A program made the position numbers and the translations under genes. 10,863 bases of DNA, taken from NCBI GenBank assembly GCA_023489135.1, contig JAMDCE010000510.1, positions 1-10,863 of the forward strand, written 5' to 3'. The DNA comes from Chloroflexota bacterium. GTDB taxonomy: Bacteria > Chloroflexota > Chloroflexia > JAMDCE01. Shown piece by piece: positions 1 to 7,004 of the stretch (its first letter is position 1; each line of letters starts with the position of its first letter). Under the pieces are notes generated by a model, which made no database searches, was not told the DNA's origin, and saw nothing but the letters and a program-made list of their open reading frames with translations.

Positions 1-121
1 GTTAGGCGCGCTGTCGCTGCTCGATGCTAGCATCGGCCGATCCTTTCAAGCATAAATAAGAGTAAGGGAGAGGGCCGGCACCAAAACGTGTCTACCCTCG
101 ACATTTCGCACCAAAAACTAG
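1..121. other. gap downstream of the glycoside hydrolase gene, with small palindromes
   Basis: I see no gene here. There is a perfect 14-bp palindrome at 22-35 (CGATGCTAGCATCG). It overlaps a second palindrome at 32-41 (ATCGGCCGAT). The 9-mer GCACCAAAA occurs twice, at 78-86 and 108-116, 30 bp apart on the same strand. Closely spaced copies of a short motif can mark insertion-sequence ends, but no transposase is visible, so that reading is weak. There is no stem with a T-tract that would serve as a terminator for the leftward gene ending at 122. Confidence 0.4.
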
Positions 122-1825
122 CTAGGGGTCCTTCGGCATGTTGCTCAGCGCGATGTAGGACGGCCTCGGACTAAAGTCGGAATTGATTATCGCCCAGGGG
201 AACTTCTCGTCCGTGGGCGGCACCACTGTTGAGTAGTTCAGATTCCACATAATCATTACGCCCACCCAGGGGTAATCGCTCTTGGCCTTCTGATAAGCTC
301 TTACCAGGTATTGCGCCTGCAATTGGTCGGTGATTTGGGCCCCATATTCGTAGCCCGGCGCGGCGTTGGCGGTCGTCCAGCCGAACTCAGTGATCCATAC
401 CTGTTTTGCCGTGTCACCATTCTGCTCCATAATCGCTCTAAGGTTCTCCACTCTCCGGAAATAGAAGCTGGGGTGATTGCTCCAACCATCGGAGCCAGGC
501 ATGTCAGGCCAGAGAAGGTCTGGAGCGTTGTTGTTGCCTCCTGGATGCACCCCCAGGACATCGAAGAAGTTCTTAACAATTCCGCCCTGATACTGGTACG
601 TCTGCTGCAAATAAAGGGCGTCGTCTATGGCATTGTTGGGATCCACAACACCCGTTGGCGTCAGGCCGCCGAAGATAACCACGGCAAAGGGATCGGCTGC
701 TTTCACTCCCTCAAAACCAGCCCTGAGTAGGTCGACGTACTTACCCACGTCGATGCCGCCCGTCTCGGCAAAGATGTTTTCCTCATTCCACATCTCGTAG
801 CCGTCGACCATGTTCCTGTACCGTGAGGCGAGGGCGAACATAAAATCACGGAAGTCGGCGCTGTTGAAAGGGAATCCAGAGCCGCCATTGGCGGTCGCCC
901 AGGCCGGCGATCTATGCACGGCTAATACGGAATGAACGTCGTTCCGAAACATGCTGTTCACCACAAAATCAGTTTCGGAGAAGTTGAACTGTCCTTTTGC
1001 CGGCTCGATGGTTGCCCATTGAATGGGTTGCCTGGCCCAATCGAAGCCAGCGCTTTTCACCAGGCCCAGAACGCGATCGGCATCCTGTCCCGGCAGAAAG
1101 ACGTTCATTCCATAACCCAGGTGCGGCCCCACTAGCGGAAAGGTTGCCGGAGGTCGAGGACCGGGAATCGGGACGGTGCGAATCAGAAGTGTAGGGGAGA
1201 GGCGGGAAGATAACTGCGCCCCCAGCCGGCCCAGCTCCACTTCATACGGAGTGCCAGCGAATTCTGGGTGATACTCGAAACGAGCCCTTTCGAAGTACTG
1301 CACTGTGTAGGTCTGACCATTATCCGGATTGCGTTCGTCGAACTCTTCTGAAATCGGGAACCCGAAGATGGGGAGCCCGCCATGGGCATCCCAGAAATTC
1401 TTGAAGCCGAAAGAGAGGGAATGACTCGCTTCAGGGAAAAACCTATTGTTAGGGTTATCCGGAAAGAAGGGGATTGGACGGAACGGAGGCTCGTTCTCCC
1501 TACCGGCCGTCAGCAGCCGGCCCAAAAGGCGGAGCTGTGTCTCAAAAGGCGTGTCCTTGAACTCTGGAAAGTACTCGAAGACAGCCCTCTCGAAGTATTG
1601 GACAGCGCGCCCTTCCTCGGAAATCTCCTCCGTCAAGGGAAGACCAAAGATATCCAGCCCTCCTCGGCTGTTCCAGAAGAACCTGAAACCGAAGGCGAGG
1701 TTGTGACCGGTTTCGGTGAAATAGGTTACGTCAGGATTGGGGACGTGAGCGTCAGTGGATTGAGCCAGGGGAAACCCGGTGGTGGCCACCACCAAGGCAA
1801 GAATAAGCACCGCTATCCTTCTCAT
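122..1825 (-). CDS. secreted glycoside hydrolase (clan GH-A-like) with two N-terminal repeats
   Basis: The protein is 567 aa from the chosen ATG at 1825. That start has an AGGGGG-type ribosome site just upstream and opens directly into a signal peptide (MRRIAVLILALVVATTGFPLA, residues 1-21, basic then hydrophobic). Upstream in-frame codons would put 35 residues before the signal and are rejected. Residues about 33-103 and 127-202 are two copies of one repeat (GHNL/SHSL..FGF..FW...GGL.IFG.P.SEE...VQYFERA.FEY.PEF). Its spacing of Trp, Gly-Gly and Gly-x-Pro recalls LGFP-type cell-wall repeats, but I cannot assign a family. From about 232 on it resembles a (beta/alpha)8 hydrolase of the GH5/GH39 kind. 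EMWNEEN at 344-350 supplies the likely acid/base Glu348, and VWITEFGW at 476-483 the likely nucleophile Glu480. The substrate is unknown; a plant- or envelope-type beta-glycan or xyloside is a guess. The gene stands alone, with the RAYT unit upstream. Confidence 0.85.
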   Translation of the reverse strand: MRRIAVLILALVVATTGFPLAQSTDAHVPNPDVTYFTETGHNLAFGFRFFWNSRGGLDIFGLPLTEEISEEGRAVQYFERAVFEYFPEFKDTPFETQLRLLGRLLTAGRENEPPFRPIPFFPDNPNNRFFPEASHSLSFGFKNFWDAHGGLPIFGFPISEEFDERNPDNGQTYTVQYFERARFEYHPEFAGTPYEVELGRLGAQLSSRLSPTLLIRTVPIPGPRPPATFPLVGPHLGYGMNVFLPGQDADRVLGLVKSAGFDWARQPIQWATIEPAKGQFNFSETDFVVNSMFRNDVHSVLAVHRSPAWATANGGSGFPFNSADFRDFMFALASRYRNMVDGYEMWNEENIFAETGGIDVGKYVDLLRAGFEGVKAADPFAVVIFGGLTPTGVVDPNNAIDDALYLQQTYQYQGGIVKNFFDVLGVHPGGNNNAPDLLWPDMPGSDGWSNHPSFYFRRVENLRAIMEQNGDTAKQVWITEFGWTTANAAPGYEYGAQITDQLQAQYLVRAYQKAKSDYPWVGVMIMWNLNYSTVVPPTDEKFPWAIINSDFSPRPSYIALSNMPKDP

Positions 1826-2045
1826 AACCGCCCCCTTGCCTGAAGAAGTTGTCGCCCTCCCCGCAGAATCTGTGCCAGTAAGGCGCTGGGCCTTCCACCC
1901 GTAGTGTCCAGAAAATTGCGCTCTTCTCAAGATTCCTCACGACATTCCTCCCCAAGAGCGGCTATTCCTCTCTAGACATGAAAAGAAGTCAGGAGAGGCG
2001 CCGCGGCGAAAACGCTCAACTCCCCTGTAAACTCAATCTCGAATG
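1826..2045. other. upstream region of the glycoside hydrolase gene
   Basis: This 220-bp stretch holds no convincing gene. It carries the ribosome-binding site of the leftward hydrolase gene next to 1825 (AGGGGG on the minus strand). A TTGAGA box on the minus strand (1925-1930) could be a -35 element, but no good -10 lies 16-18 bp downstream of it, so I do not call a promoter. Confidence 0.35.
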
Positions 2046-2084
2046 ATGACACACCCCGAATATTAGCCGAGGGTGTAAGGAGTC

Positions 2085-2243
2085 TGTAGATCCTTGATGA
2101 TGCACTTTGACTATTTGATCGGGTATCTGTAGAGGCGTCCTTCCCGAGAAGGACGCCCAAGGCAGACACCGGGTACCCTTTGGGTGCTGCCTCTACAAGT
2201 AACACCTGATTATTTTGTAAAACATCATCATCAAGGATCTACA
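2085..2243. repeat. 18-bp perfect inverted repeat bracketing the palindromic element
   Basis: TGTAGATCCTTGATGATG at 2085-2102 is the exact reverse complement of 2226-2243. The arms are separated by 123 bp that contain the cloverleaf-like element at 2128-2197. The right arm ends 28 bp before the RAYT ribosome-binding site (2272-2280). Part of the arm, ATCAAGGATCTACA, recurs with one mismatch inside the RAYT gene at 2577-2590. Arms of this kind fit a REPIN-like arrangement, in which two REP sequences face each other. Confidence 0.8.
2128..2197. repeat. cloverleaf-like REP-type palindrome
   Basis: An outer stem of 9 bp (TGTAGAGGC at 2128-2136 with GCCTCTACA at 2189-2197) encloses two hairpins. 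Hairpin 1 is perfect: a 10-bp stem 2134-2143/2148-2157 with a CCGA loop. It shares three bases with the outer stem, so the two compete slightly. Hairpin 2 pairs GGCAGACACC (2161-2170) with GGTGCTGCC (2183-2191), with one bulged A, and it overlaps the right outer arm. The scheme 'GTAGRGGC - hairpin - hairpin - GCCYCTAC' resembles palindromes often found near RAYT genes; that comparison is from memory. Confidence 0.75.
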
Positions 2244-2287
2244 CTGGGCTAGCCCAAGTCACTACTACCGCAAGGAGAGGCCATGGT

Positions 2288-2956
2288 ATGGAATCGAGAT
2301 GGAAAAGACGCCCTCCCCGACTGAAAGGCTGGGATTATGCCTCAGCCGGTGCATACCTGGTTACATTCGTGGTCAAACACCGAGCACCCTGTCTGAGCAT
2401 CAATCAGGACGGGAAGCCTCAATTTACGGGCATAGGAATCATCGTCGAGCGGAGTTGGAAAGAATTACCGCTTCAGTTCTCCAACCTGACGTTAGATGAA
2501 ATGATGGCTAGGCCTGACCCCGTCAGCGCGATTCTCATTCTGCAGGGTGACGAGTTCGTCTCTGGACCCTTGATAAATCAAGGGTCTACAAATCAACAGG
2601 ATGCTGGCCGAGCATTAACACGTAACGAGTGCGTAGATGGGACAGCCTTCCAAGAGTCAGAGTTGTGGATTCTCACGAAGAATCCCCAACCAGTCCTAGG
2701 CAAGATCATTTGGGGCTGGAAAGCGCGATCCATCCGCTGGATTCGTCGGTCAGTCGACAGCACCTTTGCCTGGCAAGACCGATATTATGAACATATCATC
2801 AGAGGAGAAGAGGAGCTGAACCAGATCCGCCAGTACATTATTGACAACCCGGCCAAGTGGAAAGGAAATCACGACGAACTTCCGTTACCATTGAGGCGAT
2901 CGGTCGCAGCGCCTCTTGGTGCCAATAATTCGAGGTGTGTCATGCATTTCGCCTGA
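2288..2956 (+). CDS. REP-associated tyrosine transposase (RAYT, Y1/IS200-like), HUH motif lost
   Basis: This 222-aa protein has the RAYT layout. An N-terminal RPPRLKGWDYASAGAYLVTF (residues 8-27) corresponds to the usual 'R+S.RL.GYDYS..GAYFVT'. The centre has LGKIIWGWKARS (137-148). The C-terminal part, WQDRYYEHIIR (162-172) followed by RQYIIDNPAKW (181-191), carries the likely catalytic Tyr183. RAYTs use an HUH site, normally within MPNHVHG, to nick single-stranded REP DNA. Here the aligned residues 75-81 read R-P-D-P-V-S-A: both histidines are gone (Pro78, Ser80) although the frame is intact. The start at 2288 follows AAGGAGAGG at 2272-2280. The C-terminal ~25 residues (after about 197) look like read-through into repeat DNA, which includes a 6-bp inverted repeat at 2893-2898/2910-2915. 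It is probably an inactive but not yet frameshifted copy. It converges on pabC, with 15 bp between the stops. Confidence 0.85.
   Translation: MESRWKRRPPRLKGWDYASAGAYLVTFVVKHRAPCLSINQDGKPQFTGIGIIVERSWKELPLQFSNLTLDEMMARPDPVSAILILQGDEFVSGPLINQGSTNQQDAGRALTRNECVDGTAFQESELWILTKNPQPVLGKIIWGWKARSIRWIRRSVDSTFAWQDRYYEHIIRGEEELNQIRQYIIDNPAKWKGNHDELPLPLRRSVAAPLGANNSRCVMHFA
2565..2586. repeat. perfect 10-bp hairpin inside the RAYT gene
   Basis: GACCCTTGAT (2565-2574) and ATCAAGGGTC (2577-2586) form a perfect stem with a 2-bp centre. In the RAYT frame this encodes residues GPLINQGS (93-100), a linker between the former HUH motif and the C-terminal part. The right half continues as ATCAAGGGTCTACA (2577-2590), one mismatch from the inverted-repeat arm ATCAAGGATCTACA upstream. 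It may therefore be a REP-like sequence carried in coding DNA. Confidence 0.75.
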
Positions 2957-2971
2957 TGAGGATTGAGAATG

Positions 2972-3832
2972 TTAGGCGTGGCTGACCAGTTCCTCATACA
3001 TCTCCCCCAGCCGACGCACCGTGGGGTGGACCTCGCCTGACCCAACGGATCGGCCGTCGAGCCAGGTCAGCGGCATGACCCCCATCAAAGTGTTTGTGAG
3101 AAAGGCCGCCTCCATCTCCATCACTTCCGTTGGCAACACAAGTTTCTCTTTCACCTCGAGGTTGAGCAAAGGCGCTAGCTCCAAGATGATCGATCTGGTA
3201 ATGCCCGGTAATATGCCCGTCTGCAAAGACGGCGTGACCAGACTTTCGCGGCGTAGAAAGAAGACATTGCTCACGCTGCCACAGGCGACGTACCCGTCGG
3301 TGTTCAACATCAGCGCCTCCTGCGCACCTCCGGCCACAGCCTCGGCTTTGGCAAGGACGTTGTCCAAGTAGCTGAGCGACTTGACCCGCGAGATTGGAGA
3401 GGTGGGGTTGCGCCGGATGCTGACTGTTTTCACCCGCATCCCCGTGGCGTAAAGGTTCGCGGGATAGGGTTCAAAGCGTTTGGTGACAATCGCTACAGTG
3501 GGCGAACAGACCCCGGCCATGCCAACGCCCGGTCCACCCAGGCCTCGACTAATGGTAAGCCGGATATAAGCCTCCCGCAAAGCATTAGCCTGGAGAGCCT
3601 CATCCACAGCGGCCGAGAGACGCTCGAAACCAAAAGGAATGTCCAGAGCGATCAGATGGGCGGCCTCGAAGAGGCGGGCCAGGTGAAGCTGGAGGTTGGT
3701 TACTCGACCGCTCTGCGCCCGCATCGTCTCGAAGAGTCCATCTCCCAGTGTAAAGCCTCGATCGCCTATCGGCACCGCGGCTTCATCCAGAGGGATTAGG
3801 GCACCGTTAAGCCACGCGAACTGGGTGTCCAA
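2972..3832 (-). CDS. pabC: aminodeoxychorismate lyase / class IV PLP aminotransferase
   Basis: The protein is 286 aa, the usual length for fold-type IV PLP enzymes (PabC, branched-chain and D-amino acid aminotransferases). Seen motifs: WLNGALIPLDEA near the N-terminus, GDRGFTLGDGLFETMR (23-38), HLARL (50-54), the PLP-binding lysine Lys151 in RVKSLSYLDNVLAK, QEALMLNTDG (171-180) with the conserved Glu172, and GILPGITR (206-213). Its position directly after pabB favours 4-amino-4-deoxychorismate lyase, which releases pyruvate and p-aminobenzoate for folate synthesis; an amino-acid aminotransferase role cannot be excluded. The only start that keeps the conserved N-terminus is TTG at 3832, because an in-frame TAA lies seven codons upstream. 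A GGAGG sits 15 nt before it (3848-3852), a long spacing. The gene overlaps the end of pabB by 37 bp, suggesting translational coupling. Confidence 0.85.
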   Translation of the reverse strand: MDTQFAWLNGALIPLDEAAVPIGDRGFTLGDGLFETMRAQSGRVTNLQLHLARLFEAAHLIALDIPFGFERLSAAVDEALQANALREAYIRLTISRGLGGPGVGMAGVCSPTVAIVTKRFEPYPANLYATGMRVKTVSIRRNPTSPISRVKSLSYLDNVLAKAEAVAGGAQEALMLNTDGYVACGSVSNVFFLRRESLVTPSLQTGILPGITRSIILELAPLLNLEVKEKLVLPTEVMEMEAAFLTNTLMGVMPLTWLDGRSVGSGEVHPTVRRLGEMYEELVSHA

Positions 3833-5274
3833 GGACGTTCGTGCTTACCTCCATCCAGAGCCCGTATTAGGCCTTGCGCTTTATCCAGAGTCTCACGGTA
3901 CTCCGCACTAGGGTCGGAGTCTATGACTACTCCACCGCCGACCTGGAAGTGAGCCACTCCATCCTTTATTACGATGGTCCGAATGACGATGCTGGTGTCC
4001 ATACTGCCAGAGAAAGACAGATAACCGATGGAACCGCAGTAGATTCCCCGGCGGGTTGGTTCCAACTCGTCGATTATCTCCATAGCGCGAATTTTGGGCG
4101 CTCCGGTAATGGACCCGCCAGGCCAGCAAGCCTTCAACAAGTCGATATTGTCGCAATCCGGGCGCAAACGACCCGTCACCGTGGAAACCAGGTGAAAGAC
4201 CGTGGCGAATTCCTCCAGCAACACCAGCTCGGGAACGCTCACCGAGCCGATCTCGGCGACTCGACCCAGGTCATTCCGCAGAAGGTCGACGATCATTACG
4301 TTTTCGGCCCTATCTTTAGGGCTGGAACGCAGCTCCTGGGCTAGAGCCCTGTCCAAACCTGGAGTCTCCCCTCGAGGACGAGTCCCTTTGATTGGCCTGG
4401 TTTCGATAAGACCATCAGCTAGACGCAGGAAGCGCTCCGGAGAGGAACTAGCGACGACGATGTCCTCGAAGTTCAGGTAGGCCGAGAACGGCGCGGGATT
4501 GACCCGCCGCAGGCGATGGTACAACTCCCACGGTGATACCGACAAGGGCACTGAGAAGCGCTGGGATAGGTTCACCTGGTAGACATCACCTCTGGCAATG
4601 TATTCCTTGACCCGATCAACCGCCCACTCATAGCCATCCTGGGTAAAAGTGGCCTCCGGATCGGAAAGGAAGTGGCCCAAAGCGAAGACTTCCCGATGAG
4701 CAACATTGCTCCGACAATCCTCGGAGAGCCTGCTCCTTAACCAGTCCATTCGCTGAAGGGTTCGGAGTTGGCGTTCCGTTTCACGCGTCTCGGGATATCC
4801 CGTCGATACCAGGTAGGTCTTTCCGGATTGGTGATCGAAAGCAAGCGCCACATCGTAGAGGCCGACGTACATCTCTGGAAGGAGGAGATCGTCCTCCGCC
4901 TTTCCCGGGACGACCTCGACGAAATGATTAAGATCATAGGCAAAATAACCAACCGCGCCACCGAGAAACGGCAGGCCCGGAACGGGCTCGACCGCGAACT
5001 CTTGAAGCAACTGCCGCAAGGCCTCGAAAGGGTCACCGTGGTGACTTTCTATCGTTCCATCCCGGCAGATCTGAATCAGGTCGGCCTTGCTCCGGAGGGT
5101 AACGGGGGGATCGACCACGATAAAAGAGTAGCGGCCAAGGCGGCCAGTGCCTGCTGCGCTGTCCAGAAAGATACTGTGGGGATCAGCGGCAAATCTGGAG
5201 AAGACTTCAACCGGCGAGGAGGAGAGCTTCTGCTCTTCGACCAATGCGTGAACGCCTGTAGTTCGCCCGACCAC
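3796..5274 (-). CDS. pabB: aminodeoxychorismate synthase component I
   Basis: The protein is 492 aa and belongs to the chorismate-binding family (TrpE/PabB). It aminates chorismate to 4-amino-4-deoxychorismate, with ammonia from a PabA amidotransferase that is not in this window. Residues 294-298 read PIKGT with Lys296. That lysine marks the PabB type, whereas anthranilate synthase has PIAGT. Other family motifs are ASSSPERFLR (275-284), IVDLLRNDLGRVA (328-340), GGSITGAPKIRAMEIIDELE (386-405) and GGGVVIDSDPSAEYRET (446-462). The GTG start at 5274 follows AGGGAG by 4 nt and lies 11 bp after the dnaX stop, so the two are probably cotranscribed. The 3' end overlaps pabC. Confidence 0.92.
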   Translation of the reverse strand: MVGRTTGVHALVEEQKLSSSPVEVFSRFAADPHSIFLDSAAGTGRLGRYSFIVVDPPVTLRSKADLIQICRDGTIESHHGDPFEALRQLLQEFAVEPVPGLPFLGGAVGYFAYDLNHFVEVVPGKAEDDLLLPEMYVGLYDVALAFDHQSGKTYLVSTGYPETRETERQLRTLQRMDWLRSRLSEDCRSNVAHREVFALGHFLSDPEATFTQDGYEWAVDRVKEYIARGDVYQVNLSQRFSVPLSVSPWELYHRLRRVNPAPFSAYLNFEDIVVASSSPERFLRLADGLIETRPIKGTRPRGETPGLDRALAQELRSSPKDRAENVMIVDLLRNDLGRVAEIGSVSVPELVLLEEFATVFHLVSTVTGRLRPDCDNIDLLKACWPGGSITGAPKIRAMEIIDELEPTRRGIYCGSIGYLSFSGSMDTSIVIRTIVIKDGVAHFQVGGGVVIDSDPSAEYRETLDKAQGLIRALDGGKHERPWTPSSRGLTVP

Positions 5275-5285
5275 TGCTCTCCCTA

Positions 5286-6962
5286 CTACTGCAAGTCAAC
5301 TTTGCGAGCATTAAAGATGTTCTTGGCCGCGCTCACGCGGGGAGACTCTGAGGCCGCTTTCTCAGTCCCCGCCCGCTCAGTTTGAGCGCTCCGCCCTCGC
5401 TCGATCATGGTGCACCTGACGCGACAAGACGAACCGACGACCTTGCTCATCACTCTTTCCACCATGTCCCTATTCTTCGCATCTTCAATCTTGCTCTTGT
5501 GGAACTCGTAGTAGAAACCGAGCACCACGAATCCGTTGTCCACGGCCACCGGTTCGCAGGATCGCAGCAGGGCCTCGATGGAGCGGTTGAGAGGCCGCAT
5601 ATCGTCCACTATTGCCGGCCAGTGAACCTTAATACGCTCCAAGTCAGGATTCCCTTCCGGTGACGTCTCAAAGGTGGTTGCCTCTCTCTCTGCTGGCGGA
5701 ACAGAATCGGACGGTGCCACAGGTTGCTCCGGCGTCTCGGTTACCGGCACGGGTTGCGGCCGGTCGTCTCGGCCCTGATTTCCAGAAACAGTGACTAAGC
5801 GGATGGGAGGCTGCGGCACAGGTCGTGGTCTTTCAGCAGGAGATGAGATGACTCTCTCTTCCGTGGTCTTTCGGCGAGGCAACACGGCCTCCACGAAGGC
5901 CAGTTCCAGGGGAAGTTGCCCATAGGCGCTATTCCTCAGACTGTAATCGATCTGGCAAAACAGTCTGAGGAAATCGACCACTTGCGGCAAAGCCAGGGCC
6001 TCAGCTTGCCGGCACATCGTTTCTCTGACTTCTTTGGTGACATCTAGGAGACCGGCGCCGCTCGAGCCCGCTTTCAGGAGCATTAGACCACGGAGATAAT
6101 TGACCAGTTCGCGGCTGAACTGGCGCACGTCCGTGCCGTCCTCTAGCACCTGGTTGATGATCTCCAGTCCGGAGGCCACGTCACGCGAGATAAGCGAGTC
6201 CACCAACGCCGCTATTTGCTCGGAAGATGGGATTCCTAACAAGGCGCGCACAAAATCCACGGTCACTGTCGCGCCCGCGGAGTAAGCCGCCAACTGGTCC
6301 AGGAGGCTCTCCGCATCCCTGAGGCTGCCCCCGGCTGAGCGCCCAATCAACTCTAGGGCTGGCCTCTCAACCTGAAATCCTTCCTGTTCGCAGATCTCAG
6401 CCAGGCGCCGAATAGCACTCGTCAGGGTGATGCGCCGTAAATCAAACCGCTGGCAACGAGAGAGAACCGTGGCCGGTATCTTGTGAACCTCGGTTGTCGC
6501 CAGGGCGAAGATAACGTGCGGAGGAGGTTCCTCCAAAGTCTTCAACAGGGCGTTGAAGGCGCTGGTGCTCAGCATATGCACTTCGTCGACTATGTAGACC
6601 TTATACTTAGCCTGAGTTGGAACGAAATGAACCTTCTCCCGCAGATCCCTGATATCGTCAACGCTATTATTGGAGGCAGCGTCGATCTCCACAAGGTCCA
6701 CGGCGCGACCTTCGTCGATGGCTCTACACATCTCGCAGACGTTGCAGGGCTCACCGTCCACGGGAGTAGAGCAATTCACCGTTTTCGCCAGGAGGCGGGC
6801 CATTGTCGTCTTGCCCACTCCGCGCGGCCCGCAAAACAAATAGGCGTGGGCAAAGCGACCACTGCGGAGGGCATTTTGCAGGGTCCTAGTGACGTGATCC
6901 TGCCCAACTACCTCGGAGAATCTTCGGGACCGCCAGCGCCGGTAAAGAGATTCGGATAGCAT
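5286..6962 (-). CDS. dnaX: DNA polymerase III subunit gamma/tau
   Basis: The protein is 558 aa and is the AAA+ motor of the clamp loader that places the beta clamp at the replication fork. Motifs: SLYRRWRSRRFSEVVGQ at the N-terminus, Walker A GPRGVGKT (45-52), the zinc-module cysteines Cys64, Cys73, Cys76 and Cys79, Walker B IVDE (124-127), LLKTLEEPP (139-147) and the SRC motif (168-170). A collar region follows to about 365. Then come a Pro/Glu-rich linker (about 370-440) and a C-terminal tau-type domain (about 445-535, with LLRSCEPVAV and VLGFYYEFHKSKIE). The ATG at 6962 has only a weak GGAAA upstream. I found no A-rich slippery run like the E. coli gamma frameshift site, so one full-length product is expected. 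It is first in the dnaX-pabB-pabC cluster, behind a structured leader. Confidence 0.95.
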   Translation of the reverse strand: MLSESLYRRWRSRRFSEVVGQDHVTRTLQNALRSGRFAHAYLFCGPRGVGKTTMARLLAKTVNCSTPVDGEPCNVCEMCRAIDEGRAVDLVEIDAASNNSVDDIRDLREKVHFVPTQAKYKVYIVDEVHMLSTSAFNALLKTLEEPPPHVIFALATTEVHKIPATVLSRCQRFDLRRITLTSAIRRLAEICEQEGFQVERPALELIGRSAGGSLRDAESLLDQLAAYSAGATVTVDFVRALLGIPSSEQIAALVDSLISRDVASGLEIINQVLEDGTDVRQFSRELVNYLRGLMLLKAGSSGAGLLDVTKEVRETMCRQAEALALPQVVDFLRLFCQIDYSLRNSAYGQLPLELAFVEAVLPRRKTTEERVISSPAERPRPVPQPPIRLVTVSGNQGRDDRPQPVPVTETPEQPVAPSDSVPPAEREATTFETSPEGNPDLERIKVHWPAIVDDMRPLNRSIEALLRSCEPVAVDNGFVVLGFYYEFHKSKIEDAKNRDMVERVMSKVVGSSCRVRCTMIERGRSAQTERAGTEKAASESPRVSAAKNIFNARKVDLQ

Positions 6963-7004
6963 CGTGACAGATTTCCATTGCGATGACGAAGTTACAATAC
7001 CAAG

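Larger units (their letters stand above)
2046..2943. mobile_element. putative RAYT/REP unit bounded by imperfect inverted repeats
   Basis: The sequence ATGACACACCCCGAAT at 2046-2061 recurs in inverted orientation at 2928-2943 (there ATGACACACCTCGAAT on the minus strand), 15 of 16 identical. Weaker similarity continues outward: CTCAATC at 2032-2038 faces GATTGAG at 2961-2967. Between the arms lie an 18-bp inverted repeat, a cloverleaf-like palindrome and the RAYT gene. The right arm lies inside the 3' end of the RAYT reading frame, just before its stop. I infer that the whole stretch arrived as one unit downstream of the dnaX-pabB-pabC cluster. I see no target-site duplication. RAYT elements are not classically bounded by terminal inverted repeats, so the unit boundaries are an inference. 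Confidence 0.45.

Noticed and set aside
1382..1843. 153-codon plus-strand frame inside the hydrolase gene
   Set aside because: It lies opposite the repeat region of a gene with a clear signal peptide and motifs, and the protein has no family features.
2470..2560. An HUH motif hidden in another frame of the RAYT gene by a frameshift
   Set aside because: Neither other frame in this stretch gives H-x-H. The flanking protein aligns continuously in the one frame, so substitution rather than frameshift explains the loss.
3796..5274. Anthranilate synthase component I (trpE)
   Set aside because: The motif is PIKGT with a lysine, as in PabB, and pabC follows directly; TrpE has PIAGT and no other tryptophan gene is present.
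5286..6962. Programmed frameshift in dnaX to make gamma
   Set aside because: No A-rich or T-rich slippery heptamer is visible in the gene on the coding strand, and the linker codes without an alternative early stop.
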